This document shows positions 24,477-32,908 of a stretch of DNA of 42,461 nt, piece after piece. The translations under genes were made by a program, and so were the position numbers. The stretch is taken from NCBI GenBank assembly GCA_012735275.1, contig JAAYHR010000045.1, forward strand, positions 1-42,461, in the 5' to 3' direction. Below the pieces are notes generated by a model that worked only from the letters and a program-made list of their open reading frames with translations, had not been told where the DNA came from and did not search any database. How positions within the stretch are numbered: the stretch's first letter is position 1; each line of letters starts with the position of its first letter. This stretch comes from Erysipelothrix sp. GTDB lineage: Bacteria; Bacillota_I; Bacilli_A; Erysipelotrichales; Erysipelotrichaceae.

Positions 24477-24556
24477 ATTGGTGAATAAGTCTAAAAGGAT
24501 AGGAATAAGGCGCTATTTCTAATCAAAGTCTAGAAATAAGATTGGGGAATAATTCT
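24477..24556 (+). repeat. Degenerate GAATAA repeats and an inverted repeat upstream of ftsA
   Basis: ATTGGTGAATAAGTCT (24477-24492) and ATTGGGGAATAATTCT (24541-24556) match at 14 of 16 bases. Two more GAATAAG-like copies lie between them (24503-24509, 24533-24540). An 8-bp inverted repeat, TATTTCTA (24514-24521) with TAGAAATA (24531-24538), lies in the same interval. The function is unknown; a regulator-binding region for ftsAZ is plausible. Confidence 0.5.
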
Positions 24557-24560
24557 TTAA

Positions 24561-24589
24561 TTGTTATGCATATTGTAGTATACTATAAA
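24561..24589 (+). promoter_or_regulatory. Probable promoter of ftsA-ftsZ
   Basis: TTGTTA (24561-24566), a 17-nt spacer and TATAAA (24584-24589). A TATACT overlaps at 24579-24584. Confidence 0.5.
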
Positions 24590-24615
24590 GTAAGGTAGTC
24601 TTGGGAGGTATGAGT

Positions 24616-25863
24616 GTGATTCAGAAAGAAATATATGCAAGTATAGAATTTTTACAATATGAAATTCGATTTACTCTTGGCGAGTTTCATAATAATCGTC
24701 TGAATATCTTAAATGTTGAAACATATCCTTCAAATGGAATTGATAAAAACAATATCATTAATCCTGAACTTTTGATTAATGATATTAAAGCGATGATTGC
24801 TGTCGTTAATAAAAAGATGTTCGTTAATGTTGAAAAAGTTATTGTTGTTTTACCAAGTAAATCATTAAGTGTCAATTCTAAGCGAATCACAATTAATGTC
24901 AAAGATAAAAAGATTACACATGAACTAGTCTATGACACTATTCATAATGTTGCAACACGCGAATTAGATAGTGATCGAATTCTTGTTAATGCGACTATTT
25001 ATAAATACTTTATTGATGGAGTATCGAAAAGTAAATTAACGCTTGATAAAGGTATTAATAACTTAGCTGTCGATGTTAACTTATATTCAAGTGATCAAGC
25101 GACGGTTTTTAATTATTTAAATATTGTTGAACAAGCAGGTTTAGAAATTATTGATATTTGTTTTGATTCAATTGCAATGGCCAATGAGATGGCGGCATTT
25201 GAGGCCTCACAAATTAAGAATATTCTCAACATTCGTTATGAGTTAGGTCAAATTAACTTATCCTTAATCTCAGGTGGTCGCGTCGTTTCGACATTCTCAC
25301 TTGAAAAAGGCTTTGTCGATATTGTTGAAGTATTACAAGCGGATCATCATTTATCCTTTGAGGCCGCAAGTAATTTAGTTTTAAATAATTCATATCTAAA
25401 TGCTAGTAATTTAGAATCAATGCCAGTATTCTTATATACAAGTGAAAATGAAACTAAGGCGATTGAAGATATCTATTTAAAAGATATTGCTACAAAAATA
25501 TTAGAAAAGCAATTCTCAGAAGTTTATGAAATTATTGATCCAATATTAATGAGTAAAGAGACAGATGTCTATATTACAGGCAAAGGAGCCGGAATTATTG
25601 GCTTAAGTGAATTATTATCCAATGTTTTAAAAACACCAGTCCAGGTTTATTTACCGGAGGTGATTGGAGCACGTGATTCATCCTATGTAGCCCTATTAGG
25701 CTCATTGTATAACTATCGTGATACAATAAAACTTGGAAATGAAAGTATTAACCAATCATGTTTAAGTGATGAAATTCGAGTTAAGAAAGATTCGAAATAT
25801 GAAAGAAATGAATCGGAAGATTCAATGACAAACAAATTAAAAGAATTATTTAAATTTAATTAA
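24616..25863 (+). CDS. ftsA: Cell division protein FtsA
   Basis: An actin-fold protein of about 415 residues. Length, position directly before ftsZ, and the C-terminal amphipathic tail TNKLKELFKFN that would tether FtsZ to the membrane all support FtsA. The ATPase motifs are divergent: phosphate-binding ILNIRYELGQINLSLISGG and VYITGKGAGIIGLSELL are recognisable. The IIDICFDSIAMANEM helix fits the domain after 1C. GGGAGG (24603-24608) is 7 nt before GTG 24616 but only 1 nt before ATG 24610, so GTG is the likely start. Identification rests partly on context. Confidence 0.88.
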   Translation: MIQKEIYASIEFLQYEIRFTLGEFHNNRLNILNVETYPSNGIDKNNIINPELLINDIKAMIAVVNKKMFVNVEKVIVVLPSKSLSVNSKRITINVKDKKITHELVYDTIHNVATRELDSDRILVNATIYKYFIDGVSKSKLTLDKGINNLAVDVNLYSSDQATVFNYLNIVEQAGLEIIDICFDSIAMANEMAAFEASQIKNILNIRYELGQINLSLISGGRVVSTFSLEKGFVDIVEVLQADHHLSFEAASNLVLNNSYLNASNLESMPVFLYTSENETKAIEDIYLKDIATKILEKQFSEVYEIIDPILMSKETDVYITGKGAGIIGLSELLSNVLKTPVQVYLPEVIGARDSSYVALLGSLYNYRDTIKLGNESINQSCLSDEIRVKKDSKYERNESEDSMTNKLKELFKFN

Positions 25864-25877
25864 GTAGGAGGAAAATA

Positions 25878-26960
25878 ATGTCAAATTTAGATTATAGTCA
25901 AGTAGCTAAAATTAAGGTCTTTGGTGTCGGTGGAGCTGGTACTAATGCTGTTAATAGAATGGTTGAAGAAGGACTAGAAGGTGTCGAGTTTTATATCGCT
26001 AATACTGATATGCAAAGTCTTCAAACTTCTCCTATTGAAAACAAAATTAACTTAGGAAAAGAGTTAACTAATGGTCGTGGAGCAGGGCATAATCCTGAAA
26101 TCGGCTATAAAGCAGCTCAAGAAAACGAAGATGAAATTAGAGAAATTATGAAAGATACCGACATGGTCTTTATTACTGCTGGAATGGGTGGCGGAACTGG
26201 AACAGGTGCAGCACCAGTATTTGCGAAAATCGCAAAAGAAGTTGGAGCACTAACAGTTGCGATCGTAACAACTCCATTTACTTTTGAAGGTAAGAAAACA
26301 ATCGGTTTTGCTGAACTTGGACTTGAGAACTTAAGACAACATGTTGACTCAATCATTATTGTTTCAAATAACCAGTTATTAGAAGTTATTGGCCATGTAC
26401 CAATTACTGAATCATTTAGAGAAGCGGATAATGTTTTACGTCAAGGTGTTCAAACAATTACTGACCTAACAGCAATCCCAGCTTTAATTAACATTGACTT
26501 TGCTGACGTTGAATCAACTATGAAAGATAAAGGAAATGCTTTAATTGGAATTGGTATGGCTGAAGGTGAAGATAAAGCAATCAACGCAGCGAAACAAGCA
26601 ATTCAATCACCACTATTAGAAGCAAAAATTATTGGTGCTAAAGATGCAATTGTAAATATTACTGGTGGACCAACTATTTCTATGTTTGAAGCTACGCAAG
26701 CAGTTGAATTTATTACTGATGCATCAGGTGGCGGAGTAGATATTATCTTTGGTGTTGCGATTAATGAAGCAGTTGGCGATGCAATTATCGTTACAGTAAT
26801 TGCGACAGGCTTTGATTCACCAGAAACTACACAAAACAATGAATTAACATTAAAACCAAAAACAGTTATACAAGCTAACAATGAAACAGCAATTGAAATT
26901 GAAGTTGAAGATTTAGAAAACAATGAAATTCCATCATTTATCCGTTCACGCGTAAAATAG
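25878..26960 (+). CDS. ftsZ: Cell division GTPase FtsZ
   Basis: A 360-residue tubulin homologue that forms the division ring. GTP-binding blocks are KVFGVGGAGTNAVNRM, ANTDMQSL, the tubulin signature GGGTGTGAAP at residues 104-113, and the T7 region ADNVLRQGVQ. The globular domain is followed by a short linker and the conserved C-terminal peptide EIPSFIRSRVK, which binds FtsA. The ribosome site is GTAGGAGG. The stop is TAG, 1 nt before the sortase ATG. Confidence 0.98.
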   Translation: MSNLDYSQVAKIKVFGVGGAGTNAVNRMVEEGLEGVEFYIANTDMQSLQTSPIENKINLGKELTNGRGAGHNPEIGYKAAQENEDEIREIMKDTDMVFITAGMGGGTGTGAAPVFAKIAKEVGALTVAIVTTPFTFEGKKTIGFAELGLENLRQHVDSIIIVSNNQLLEVIGHVPITESFREADNVLRQGVQTITDLTAIPALINIDFADVESTMKDKGNALIGIGMAEGEDKAINAAKQAIQSPLLEAKIIGAKDAIVNITGGPTISMFEATQAVEFITDASGGGVDIIFGVAINEAVGDAIIVTVIATGFDSPETTQNNELTLKPKTVIQANNETAIEIEVEDLENNEIPSFIRSRVK

Positions 26961-26961
26961 T

Positions 26962-27726
26962 ATGAAATTTTTTAAAGATACTTTACGGAAAATTGTTGTT
27001 ATAGTTGCCATTGGGGCAATTGTCTTTTCTTCATACCAACTTTATTTGATATATCAAGATGGGCGTAAAAGTGAACTAGTTGATGAAGAGATAAATGAAA
27101 TTATCGGTAAAGATGATGAAGAAGATATTAGTTTTATGACAACTGACGCTTTTAATAAGCTTAAGAATATTAATGAAGATGTGGTAGGTTATCTTTATTA
27201 TCCCTCACTGGATATTGAGGAAGTTATCGTTCGCGGTAATGATAATACTTATTACTTAGATCGTTCAATCTATAAAGATTACATGATTTATGGAACAGTC
27301 TTTATGTCATATGATCAAACTGATGCTAGTCAAAATAAAACACTATATGGTCACTGGATTCAAAACTCAGTGAAAAAATTTTCTAATTTACACAAACTAA
27401 AAGATCCTGCTAACTATGATAAGTATAAAACATTTGAGTATGCTGATGAGAACTATACTTATGAGTATGAAGTCGCTTATGTTATTTATCATGAAACTTA
27501 TGAAGATGATAACAACGTTCCTTATTGGCAAGGAGATTTTACTGATAGTGAGTTTGAAACTTTCGTAAATAACGCCAATCATCAAGCTATGTATGATACA
27601 GGTGTTGCGATAAATCGTGATGATAACTTATTATCACTTCAAACTTGTATTACTTATGATAGTGAAGAGCGTTTAGTAATTATTGCACGTGAAGTATCAC
27701 GTCAACCAATTAGTGAAGCAAAATAA
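26962..27726 (+). CDS. Class B sortase
   Basis: A 254-residue membrane-anchored transpeptidase with one N-terminal helix (residues ~11-30). The SrtB-type catalytic residues are H131 in TLYGHW, C229 in LSLQTC and R237 in SEERLVII; YYPSLDIEEVIVRGNDNTYYL is the typical class B N-lobe. Sortases join secreted proteins to cell-wall precursor. It begins 1 nt after ftsZ with no room for a separate promoter, so it is expressed with the division genes. No substrate with a sorting signal is in the window. It implies the cell has, or had, peptidoglycan. Confidence 0.92.
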   Translation: MKFFKDTLRKIVVIVAIGAIVFSSYQLYLIYQDGRKSELVDEEINEIIGKDDEEDISFMTTDAFNKLKNINEDVVGYLYYPSLDIEEVIVRGNDNTYYLDRSIYKDYMIYGTVFMSYDQTDASQNKTLYGHWIQNSVKKFSNLHKLKDPANYDKYKTFEYADENYTYEYEVAYVIYHETYEDDNNVPYWQGDFTDSEFETFVNNANHQAMYDTGVAINRDDNLLSLQTCITYDSEERLVIIAREVSRQPISEAK

Positions 27727-27731
27727 CAATT

Positions 27732-27761
27732 AGATAATATCCTAGGATATTATCTTTTTTT
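27732..27761 (+). terminator. Terminator of the ftsAZ-sortase operon
   Basis: AGATAATATCC (27732-27742) and its complement to 27755 form a perfect stem followed by a T run. Confidence 0.9.
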
Positions 27762-27797
27762 CGAAAAAACTTTAAATATTTATTTAAAACGATTGTG

Positions 27798-27826
27798 TTG
27801 ACTTTTATATCATGGCTATGTATAAT
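27798..27826 (+). promoter_or_regulatory. Promoter of the T-box-metNIQ transcript
   Basis: TTGACT (27798-27803), a 17-nt spacer and TATAAT (27821-27826). Confidence 0.88.
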
Positions 27827-27835
27827 GATTTTATT

Positions 27836-28099
27836 GTTAAAGACAGTGATTGGAAAAGTAAATTAATAAAAGTTTCTAAGAGAGTCTATGATTGGTGAAA
27901 ATAGATAAACAAAAATTAATTGAAAATGGCCCATGAGTTGCATACCGAAATTAAGTAGGCTATGCCGGTTGTACCCGTTAAACTACTAGAGTATAACTTT
28001 AATTTATTAAATCGTACTTGAAGAGGTGAATATAATGTTCATAAACTTAGGTGGTACCACGATAACTTCGTCCTATATGTATAGGATGGAGTTTTTTTT
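27836..28099 (+). promoter_or_regulatory. T-box leader with an AUG (Met) specifier
   Basis: A tRNA-sensing transcription attenuator. Recognisable elements in order are AAGAGAG in the Stem I base, the apical GGTGAAA, a specifier region TTGAAAATGG in which ATG is 27926-27928, the ACCCGTTA block near 27974, and the T-box AGGTGGTACCACG (28049-28061). A terminator follows, TCCTATA (28071-28077) / TATAGGA and a run of T. Uncharged tRNA-Met should stabilise the antiterminator. An AUG specifier agrees with the downstream methionine transporter genes. This leader fills the 391-nt gap before metN. Confidence 0.92.
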
Positions 28100-28117
28100 A
28101 TTAGGAGGTGTTGAGGG

Positions 28118-29122
28118 ATGTACAAACTCACAGGGGTGTCTAAACAATTTGTAAGTCAGGATCGAATCGTAAAGGCGGTAAGAGATGTTGATTTACATAT
28201 AGAAAAGAACGAAATATTTGGAATCATTGGATCAAGTGGAGCTGGGAAATCAACTTTAGTAAGATGTTTAAACTTACTTGAAAAACCTGATCAGGGACAA
28301 GTAGAGTATAAAGGCGTCGATCTAATGCAATTAAGTAAAAAAGACTTAAATGAAGAACGTAAGAATATTGGAATGATCTTTCAAAACTTTAACCTCTTCT
28401 CCTCACGAACTGTATTTGAAAACATTGCCTTCCCACTCAAAGGAAAGAGCAAAGACTTCATTAAGAATCGTGTAATGGAACTATTAAGTCTAGTTGATTT
28501 AAGTGATAAGGTAAATGCTTATCCAAGTCAATTATCCGGAGGACAAAAACAGCGAGTTGCAATAGCTAGGGCCCTAGCTAATGAACCCGATGTACTACTC
28601 TGTGATGAAGCGACAAGCGCACTTGATCCCCAGTCAACCAATTCAATCTTAGATTTATTAAAAGATTTGAATAAGCAAATGAACTTAACAATTATCCTAA
28701 TAACTCATGAAATGGATGTAATTAAACGTATTTGTGATCGAGTAGCGATCATGTCAGATGGTTACATTATTGAAATGGGCAGTGTAGTTGATGTCTTCGT
28801 TAATCCCAAAAAAGAAGCGAGTAAAGAGTTTACCCTTCAAACTTATGGCTTTAATGAAGTTAGAAAGTTACTTAAAAAACTTAACTATTCAGGTAAAAAT
28901 TTAGAATTAGTATATGGTGATAATTCTGCCAGTCAAGCCTTAATCTCAGTGATTAGTCAAAAGTTCAATGTTGAAATAAACATTATCTCAGGCTACATTG
29001 AAGTAATTAGTGATCAAACAATCGGAAGATTAGTCGTAAACATCGATGGTGAAGCAGATGCTATTGAAGCAGCTATCAACCATTTAAAAATTGAAGGGGT
29101 GATAGTAAATGATTTTATTTAA
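28118..29122 (+). CDS. metN: Methionine ABC transporter ATP-binding protein
   Basis: A 334-residue ATPase of the methionine importer. The Walker A is GSSGAGKSTL, the signature LSGGQKQR, the Walker B VLLCDEATSALDP and the H-loop ILITHEMDV. The C-terminal ~75 residues form the NIL/ACT-like regulatory domain that binds methionine for trans-inhibition. The ribosome site AGGAGGTG lies just after the T-box terminator. It overlaps metI by 14 nt. Confidence 0.96.
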   Translation: MYKLTGVSKQFVSQDRIVKAVRDVDLHIEKNEIFGIIGSSGAGKSTLVRCLNLLEKPDQGQVEYKGVDLMQLSKKDLNEERKNIGMIFQNFNLFSSRTVFENIAFPLKGKSKDFIKNRVMELLSLVDLSDKVNAYPSQLSGGQKQRVAIARALANEPDVLLCDEATSALDPQSTNSILDLLKDLNKQMNLTIILITHEMDVIKRICDRVAIMSDGYIIEMGSVVDVFVNPKKEASKEFTLQTYGFNEVRKLLKKLNYSGKNLELVYGDNSASQALISVISQKFNVEINIISGYIEVISDQTIGRLVVNIDGEADAIEAAINHLKIEGVIVNDFI

Positions 29123-29798
29123 TTTAGCAAATCTAATCCCAAATGTCATCGAACTAAAGGACGTAATTATTCATGAAACAATCGTTACGCTCCAGATGTT
29201 ATTAATTGCCGGACCAATCTCACTTATCTTTGGATTAGTCTACGCACTCTTATTAATACTATTTAGAGAAGATGGTTTATATCCAAATAAGATAATCTTC
29301 ACACTTCTATCATTTCCGATAAATATTATTCGTGCCTTACCATTTGTCATTATGCTACCAGCAATATTTCCGCTCACAAGATTTCTAATCGGAACGACAA
29401 TTGGTTTAGAAGGTTCAATTATTCCACTAATTATTGCGACAACACCACTCTTTGCCCGCCAATTTGAAACTGCACTACTAGAAGTAGATGCTGGTGTTAT
29501 CGAAGCGGCACAGGCTATGGGAACATCAAATGTGCAAATCCTATATCGTGTCTACTTAAAAGAATCGATGCCAGGATTAGTTAGAGCTACGACAATTACC
29601 CTTGTCTACTTGTTAGGTCTAACTGCCATGGTAGGAGCGATTGCCGGTGGTGGAATTGGCGACGTTTCATTAATCTACGGATTAAGAAGAAACTGGATAG
29701 ATGTTATCTATGCCGCAATTATCATTATCTTAATTATTGTTTATCTAATCCAAGCAATTGGAAATCTAGTCTTGAAAAAAATTGAAAGAGGAAAATAA
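29109..29798 (+). CDS. metI: Methionine ABC transporter permease
   Basis: A 229-residue integral membrane protein with about five helices. The EAA loop that docks onto MetN is EAAQAMGTSNVQILYRVYL. Other MetI-typical stretches are HETIVTLQMLLIAGPISL, FPINIIRALPFVI and GLTAMVGAIAGGGIGDVSL. It overlaps metN by 14 nt and is 2 nt from metQ. Confidence 0.95.
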   Translation: MILFNLANLIPNVIELKDVIIHETIVTLQMLLIAGPISLIFGLVYALLLILFREDGLYPNKIIFTLLSFPINIIRALPFVIMLPAIFPLTRFLIGTTIGLEGSIIPLIIATTPLFARQFETALLEVDAGVIEAAQAMGTSNVQILYRVYLKESMPGLVRATTITLVYLLGLTAMVGAIAGGGIGDVSLIYGLRRNWIDVIYAAIIIILIIVYLIQAIGNLVLKKIERGK

Positions 29799-29800
29799 AA

Positions 29801-30634
29801 ATGAAAAAAATAATCTTAAGTATTCTATTTATAGCACTATTAGTCGCATGTGGTTCAAAAGGAACTGAAGGCGAAACGGGCGAAACTGAAAATAAAAAAG
29901 TTGTTCTTGGTGTAGTTGGAGAACCATACAAATATTGGGATCCAGTAATTGAAAAATTAAAAGCAGATGGAATCGATTTAGAATTAAAAGTATACTCAGA
30001 ATACTCAATTCCAAACAACGCACTAAATGCAGGCGATATTGATATTAACGCTTTCCAACACTACCTATACTTAAATCAAGAAATTGAAAACTTTGACTAC
30101 AAAATTACAGTACTTGGTGATACAATCGTTGACCCATTAGGTTTATACACGAAAAAAGTTGAAAACTTAGACAGTGTTCCTGAAGGAGCGACAATCTTAA
30201 TTCCTGATGATATTTCAAACGGTGGACGTGCGCTAAAATTATTAGAAGCAGCAGGCCTAATTGAAGTAGACCCAGCAAAAGGTTACCTACCATCAGTCTT
30301 AGATATTACTTCTAATCCAAAAAATTTAGAAATTAAGTCATCACAATCTGACCTAACACCATCATTATTAGAAGATGTTGATTTAGCGGTCATCAATGGT
30401 GACTTAGCAATATCATTTGGTTTAAAACCATCTGAAGATACAATTTACCTTGAAGAATTAGACTTTGAAGCAAATCCAGCAGCTAAAGAATTAATCAACG
30501 TACTAGTTGTCCGTGAAGGTGATGAAAAACGTGAAGAACTATTAAAAATTAAAGAGTACTTCCAATCAGAAGAAGTAAAAGCAATCTTTGAAGATTACTA
30601 CTTCGGTGCATTTAAAGCAGCTTGGGAATACTAA
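29801..30634 (+). CDS. metQ: Methionine-binding lipoprotein
   Basis: A 277-residue NlpA-family substrate-binding lipoprotein. The signal peptide ends in LLVACGSKG with lipidated C17. The mature protein has the MetQ pattern, VVLGVVGEPYKYWDPV and ALNAGDIDINAFQHYLYL, then ILIPDDISNGGRAL and the hinge VINGDLAISFGL. It presents methionine to MetNI. It is the last gene of the T-box-controlled operon, with a terminator 10 nt after the stop. Confidence 0.95.
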   Translation: MKKIILSILFIALLVACGSKGTEGETGETENKKVVLGVVGEPYKYWDPVIEKLKADGIDLELKVYSEYSIPNNALNAGDIDINAFQHYLYLNQEIENFDYKITVLGDTIVDPLGLYTKKVENLDSVPEGATILIPDDISNGGRALKLLEAAGLIEVDPAKGYLPSVLDITSNPKNLEIKSSQSDLTPSLLEDVDLAVINGDLAISFGLKPSEDTIYLEELDFEANPAAKELINVLVVREGDEKREELLKIKEYFQSEEVKAIFEDYYFGAFKAAWEY

Positions 30635-30643
30635 GAGCTTAAG

Positions 30644-30668
30644 AAACACGATATATATCGTGTTTTTT
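30644..30668 (+). terminator. Terminator of metNIQ
   Basis: AAACACGATATATATCGTGTTT is a perfect inverted repeat ending in T residues. Confidence 0.9.
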
Positions 30669-30709
30669 CTATTTTGGTAAACCTAGAAAAATTATATGGC
30701 AAATAATAG

Positions 30710-30718
30710 TGCTATAAT
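30710..30718 (+). promoter_or_regulatory. Extended -10 promoter of the lipase-like gene
   Basis: TGCTATAAT, then 6 nt, then AGGTGATAAT and ATG 30735. An upstream in-frame ATG at 30696 lies before this -10 and would not be transcribed from it. Confidence 0.65.
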
Positions 30719-30734
30719 TGTAATAGGTGATAAT

Positions 30735-32738
30735 ATGACTAAGGTAACTAGTTTTTCCGATAAACTGCTACTTAAGGCAGCGAGTAGCTATGTGTATACG
30801 ATGTCAGATTATATAAAATACGAAGATCCGATTAAGCTTGTTAAAGAGCAGATAAAGGCTGATTTTTTAGATGTCTATACAATTGCAACTTATCAAAACA
30901 AGCGTTTTAAACGTGATGCTAGTGAGATTAATTTACGCTATCTACTAATTAATAAGACGGGTACAAATGAGTATGCGCTTATCTTTCAAGGCTCCAAAGG
31001 ACCACTTGCGACAATGTTTACTGGCCAAGATCATGATTGGGCCTATAACTTATCCTCAGCTGCTCACTTGAAATTAGATAATTACGCAAAGGCCTTAGCT
31101 GAGTTTAAATACCTTAAGAATGATTTAAATTATAATATCACGGCACTATCAGGCAACTCACTCGGAGGTGGCTATGCTTTACATATCGCTAGTCATAATG
31201 ATAATGTTAGGGCAATTGGACTTAATCCAGCACCACCAGAGTTTAATCAAAAATATATCAATAATGGTTACTCTACTATCGTTCTCCAATCATCAGATAT
31301 CCTTTATCGTTTATTAAAGACCGATAGTAAAAGGTCAAACTATGGAATAGAAAATCAGCTAACTGATATCTTTGGATTTAAACCATACATTATTGAACGC
31401 AGTATTCCCTATAATAATAGTTTAAACATGCAAGCATCGCATATCGGTGATTTTGCTGATCGTTATTCAATTATAGAAATGGTCTATCAAAGAAACTCTT
31501 TATATTATAATTCTAAAATAATTGGTTCAAATCAAGGCTTAAACTTTTCCAAGTACTTATTCGTTCAACTCTATCGTAACTTACCCCAAGTTGAATATTT
31601 TGACTTTATTGAAGATAAAATCTACAACAATATGTTTATTTCTAATCAAAGATTCATTGAATCATTTAGCGCTTATCCAGCTCTAGCAAACTTTGCTACT
31701 TATGATCTTCTAAGTAATCAACTACTTGATACTAAGATTGTCGTTAATAGTATTAAAAAAGAAGATTTAGGGATTAATTTAGAGGCGTCACTTAAAGACT
31801 ACGGAGAATCAATCGAATTCTTAACAAGCAATTCTTTAAGTGCAATCTTAGATAGTTTTATGAATGATAGTTTTACCTATAAGCGTCCAAAATTTCTAGG
31901 CCAAAAGTTAAAGTTAGATTTTGAATGGGATTGGGAAGTCTTTAAAATATTTTTAGATTTTCCACTATCAATTAAGCTTAAAGCGGGAGAGTTGTATGAG
32001 AAGTTTGCCAGGGATCTTAGTGAATCCAATAAACAGTTAACAAAGCTTGATAAGTTAGCATTAGAGCATGAGAGTAAGCTTGAGTATGATTATGCTAAGT
32101 CACTTTATGCAGCACTGAAAATACTTGATCAACAAGCAAAATCTATCGTTAATAATATTAAATTACTTAATAAAGTTATCAGAACTGAGGATAACCAATC
32201 TGAGGATTTTACTATAAGCAAATATAGTTTGGAACATTTACCTTATCTTGATGAAGGATTACTTAGAAAATCAATCGTCCGGAGTAAAACCTATATCAAT
32301 AATAATCCAGAAATGACTAAAAATTTGATTCGTGATTTTGCAGCCCTAATTGAAGATGGTCTCACTGAAGCTAAAACTGGTATTGAAACTAAAACTATTA
32401 AAGATGAGGCAATCAATCGTGATGTCGTACAAGCTCAAGTTGAAAGTTTAATTAAAGAGTTTGACTTTGAAGAAGTCTTATCAAATTTTATACTTGAGTT
32501 TGAAAATGAAATTACCCACTTACTAATGGAAGATAATAATGGAATATTAGTTTATTATAATCTTATTCAAATGCGTGAGCGTAACTTACAATTAAGATTA
32601 ATGCTTAAGAATTTAAGTGAGTATCTGAAATTATTACTAAGTGATAGTAAAGTTAAATATTTAGAGAGTAAACTTGATTTAGTAGCAGAGCAAATAGATT
32701 ATTTTGATAATTTAATTAATTCAATAATTAATGATTAA
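30735..32738 (+). CDS. Lipase-like alpha/beta-hydrolase with long helical C-terminal region
   Basis: A protein of about 667 residues. The first ~260 residues look like a class 3/Mbeg1-like lipase domain: the strand YALIFQGSKG, then the nucleophile elbow ALSGNSLGGGYAL (Ser ~142 from this start), AIGLNPAPPEFN, and a possible catalytic His in MQASHIGDF. No signal peptide is seen. The remaining ~400 residues are charged and strongly helical, with long coiled-coil-like stretches (for example 32020-32160 and 32540-32735). The substrate is unknown; a cytoplasmic or non-classically exported hydrolase are both possible. It is monocistronic, using the extended -10/GGTGATAATATG cassette. I prefer ATG 30735 because of that promoter and ribosome site. 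Confidence 0.7.
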   Translation: MTKVTSFSDKLLLKAASSYVYTMSDYIKYEDPIKLVKEQIKADFLDVYTIATYQNKRFKRDASEINLRYLLINKTGTNEYALIFQGSKGPLATMFTGQDHDWAYNLSSAAHLKLDNYAKALAEFKYLKNDLNYNITALSGNSLGGGYALHIASHNDNVRAIGLNPAPPEFNQKYINNGYSTIVLQSSDILYRLLKTDSKRSNYGIENQLTDIFGFKPYIIERSIPYNNSLNMQASHIGDFADRYSIIEMVYQRNSLYYNSKIIGSNQGLNFSKYLFVQLYRNLPQVEYFDFIEDKIYNNMFISNQRFIESFSAYPALANFATYDLLSNQLLDTKIVVNSIKKEDLGINLEASLKDYGESIEFLTSNSLSAILDSFMNDSFTYKRPKFLGQKLKLDFEWDWEVFKIFLDFPLSIKLKAGELYEKFARDLSESNKQLTKLDKLALEHESKLEYDYAKSLYAALKILDQQAKSIVNNIKLLNKVIRTEDNQSEDFTISKYSLEHLPYLDEGLLRKSIVRSKTYINNNPEMTKNLIRDFAALIEDGLTEAKTGIETKTIKDEAINRDVVQAQVESLIKEFDFEEVLSNFILEFENEITHLLMEDNNGILVYYNLIQMRERNLQLRLMLKNLSEYLKLLLSDSKVKYLESKLDLVAEQIDYFDNLINSIIND

Positions 32739-32759
32739 GCCATATATTACAAAAAGCTC

Positions 32760-32787
32760 TTGAATAATTTAATATGCGTGGTATAAT
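32760..32787 (+). promoter_or_regulatory. Promoter of the pyrP transcript
   Basis: TTGAAT (32760-32765), a 16-nt spacer and TATAAT (32782-32787) with an extended TGG before it. Confidence 0.75.
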
Positions 32788-32794
32788 ATTCAAC

Positions 32795-32872
32795 AGTAGG
32801 TCCTTTAAGTCAATCCAGAGAGGTTGATAAGGCGTAACAAAACCCTTAAGGACTCTTAACGGAGTCTTTTTC
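32795..32872 (+). promoter_or_regulatory. PyrR-type pyrimidine attenuator
   Basis: AATCCAGAGAGGTT (32812-32825) is the PyrR-binding loop consensus, held in a hairpin by CCTTT upstream and AAGG downstream. GGTCCTTTAAG (32799-32809) can pair with CTTAAGGAC (32844-32852) as an alternative fold. A terminator, AAGGACTC ... GAGTCTTTTT, ends at 32872. With UMP-bound PyrR the anti-antiterminator forms and transcription stops. It fits control of a uracil permease; pyrR itself is outside the window. Confidence 0.88.
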
Positions 32873-32908
32873 TATTAGTGGCCTGCAATAAAAGAAAGAG
32901 GGATATTT

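Noticed and set aside
28035-28154. A 39-codon ORF inside the T-box leader with an SD-like GAGGTG upstream
   Set aside because: It runs through the antiterminator and terminator elements and out of frame into metN. The conservation is explained by the RNA structure.
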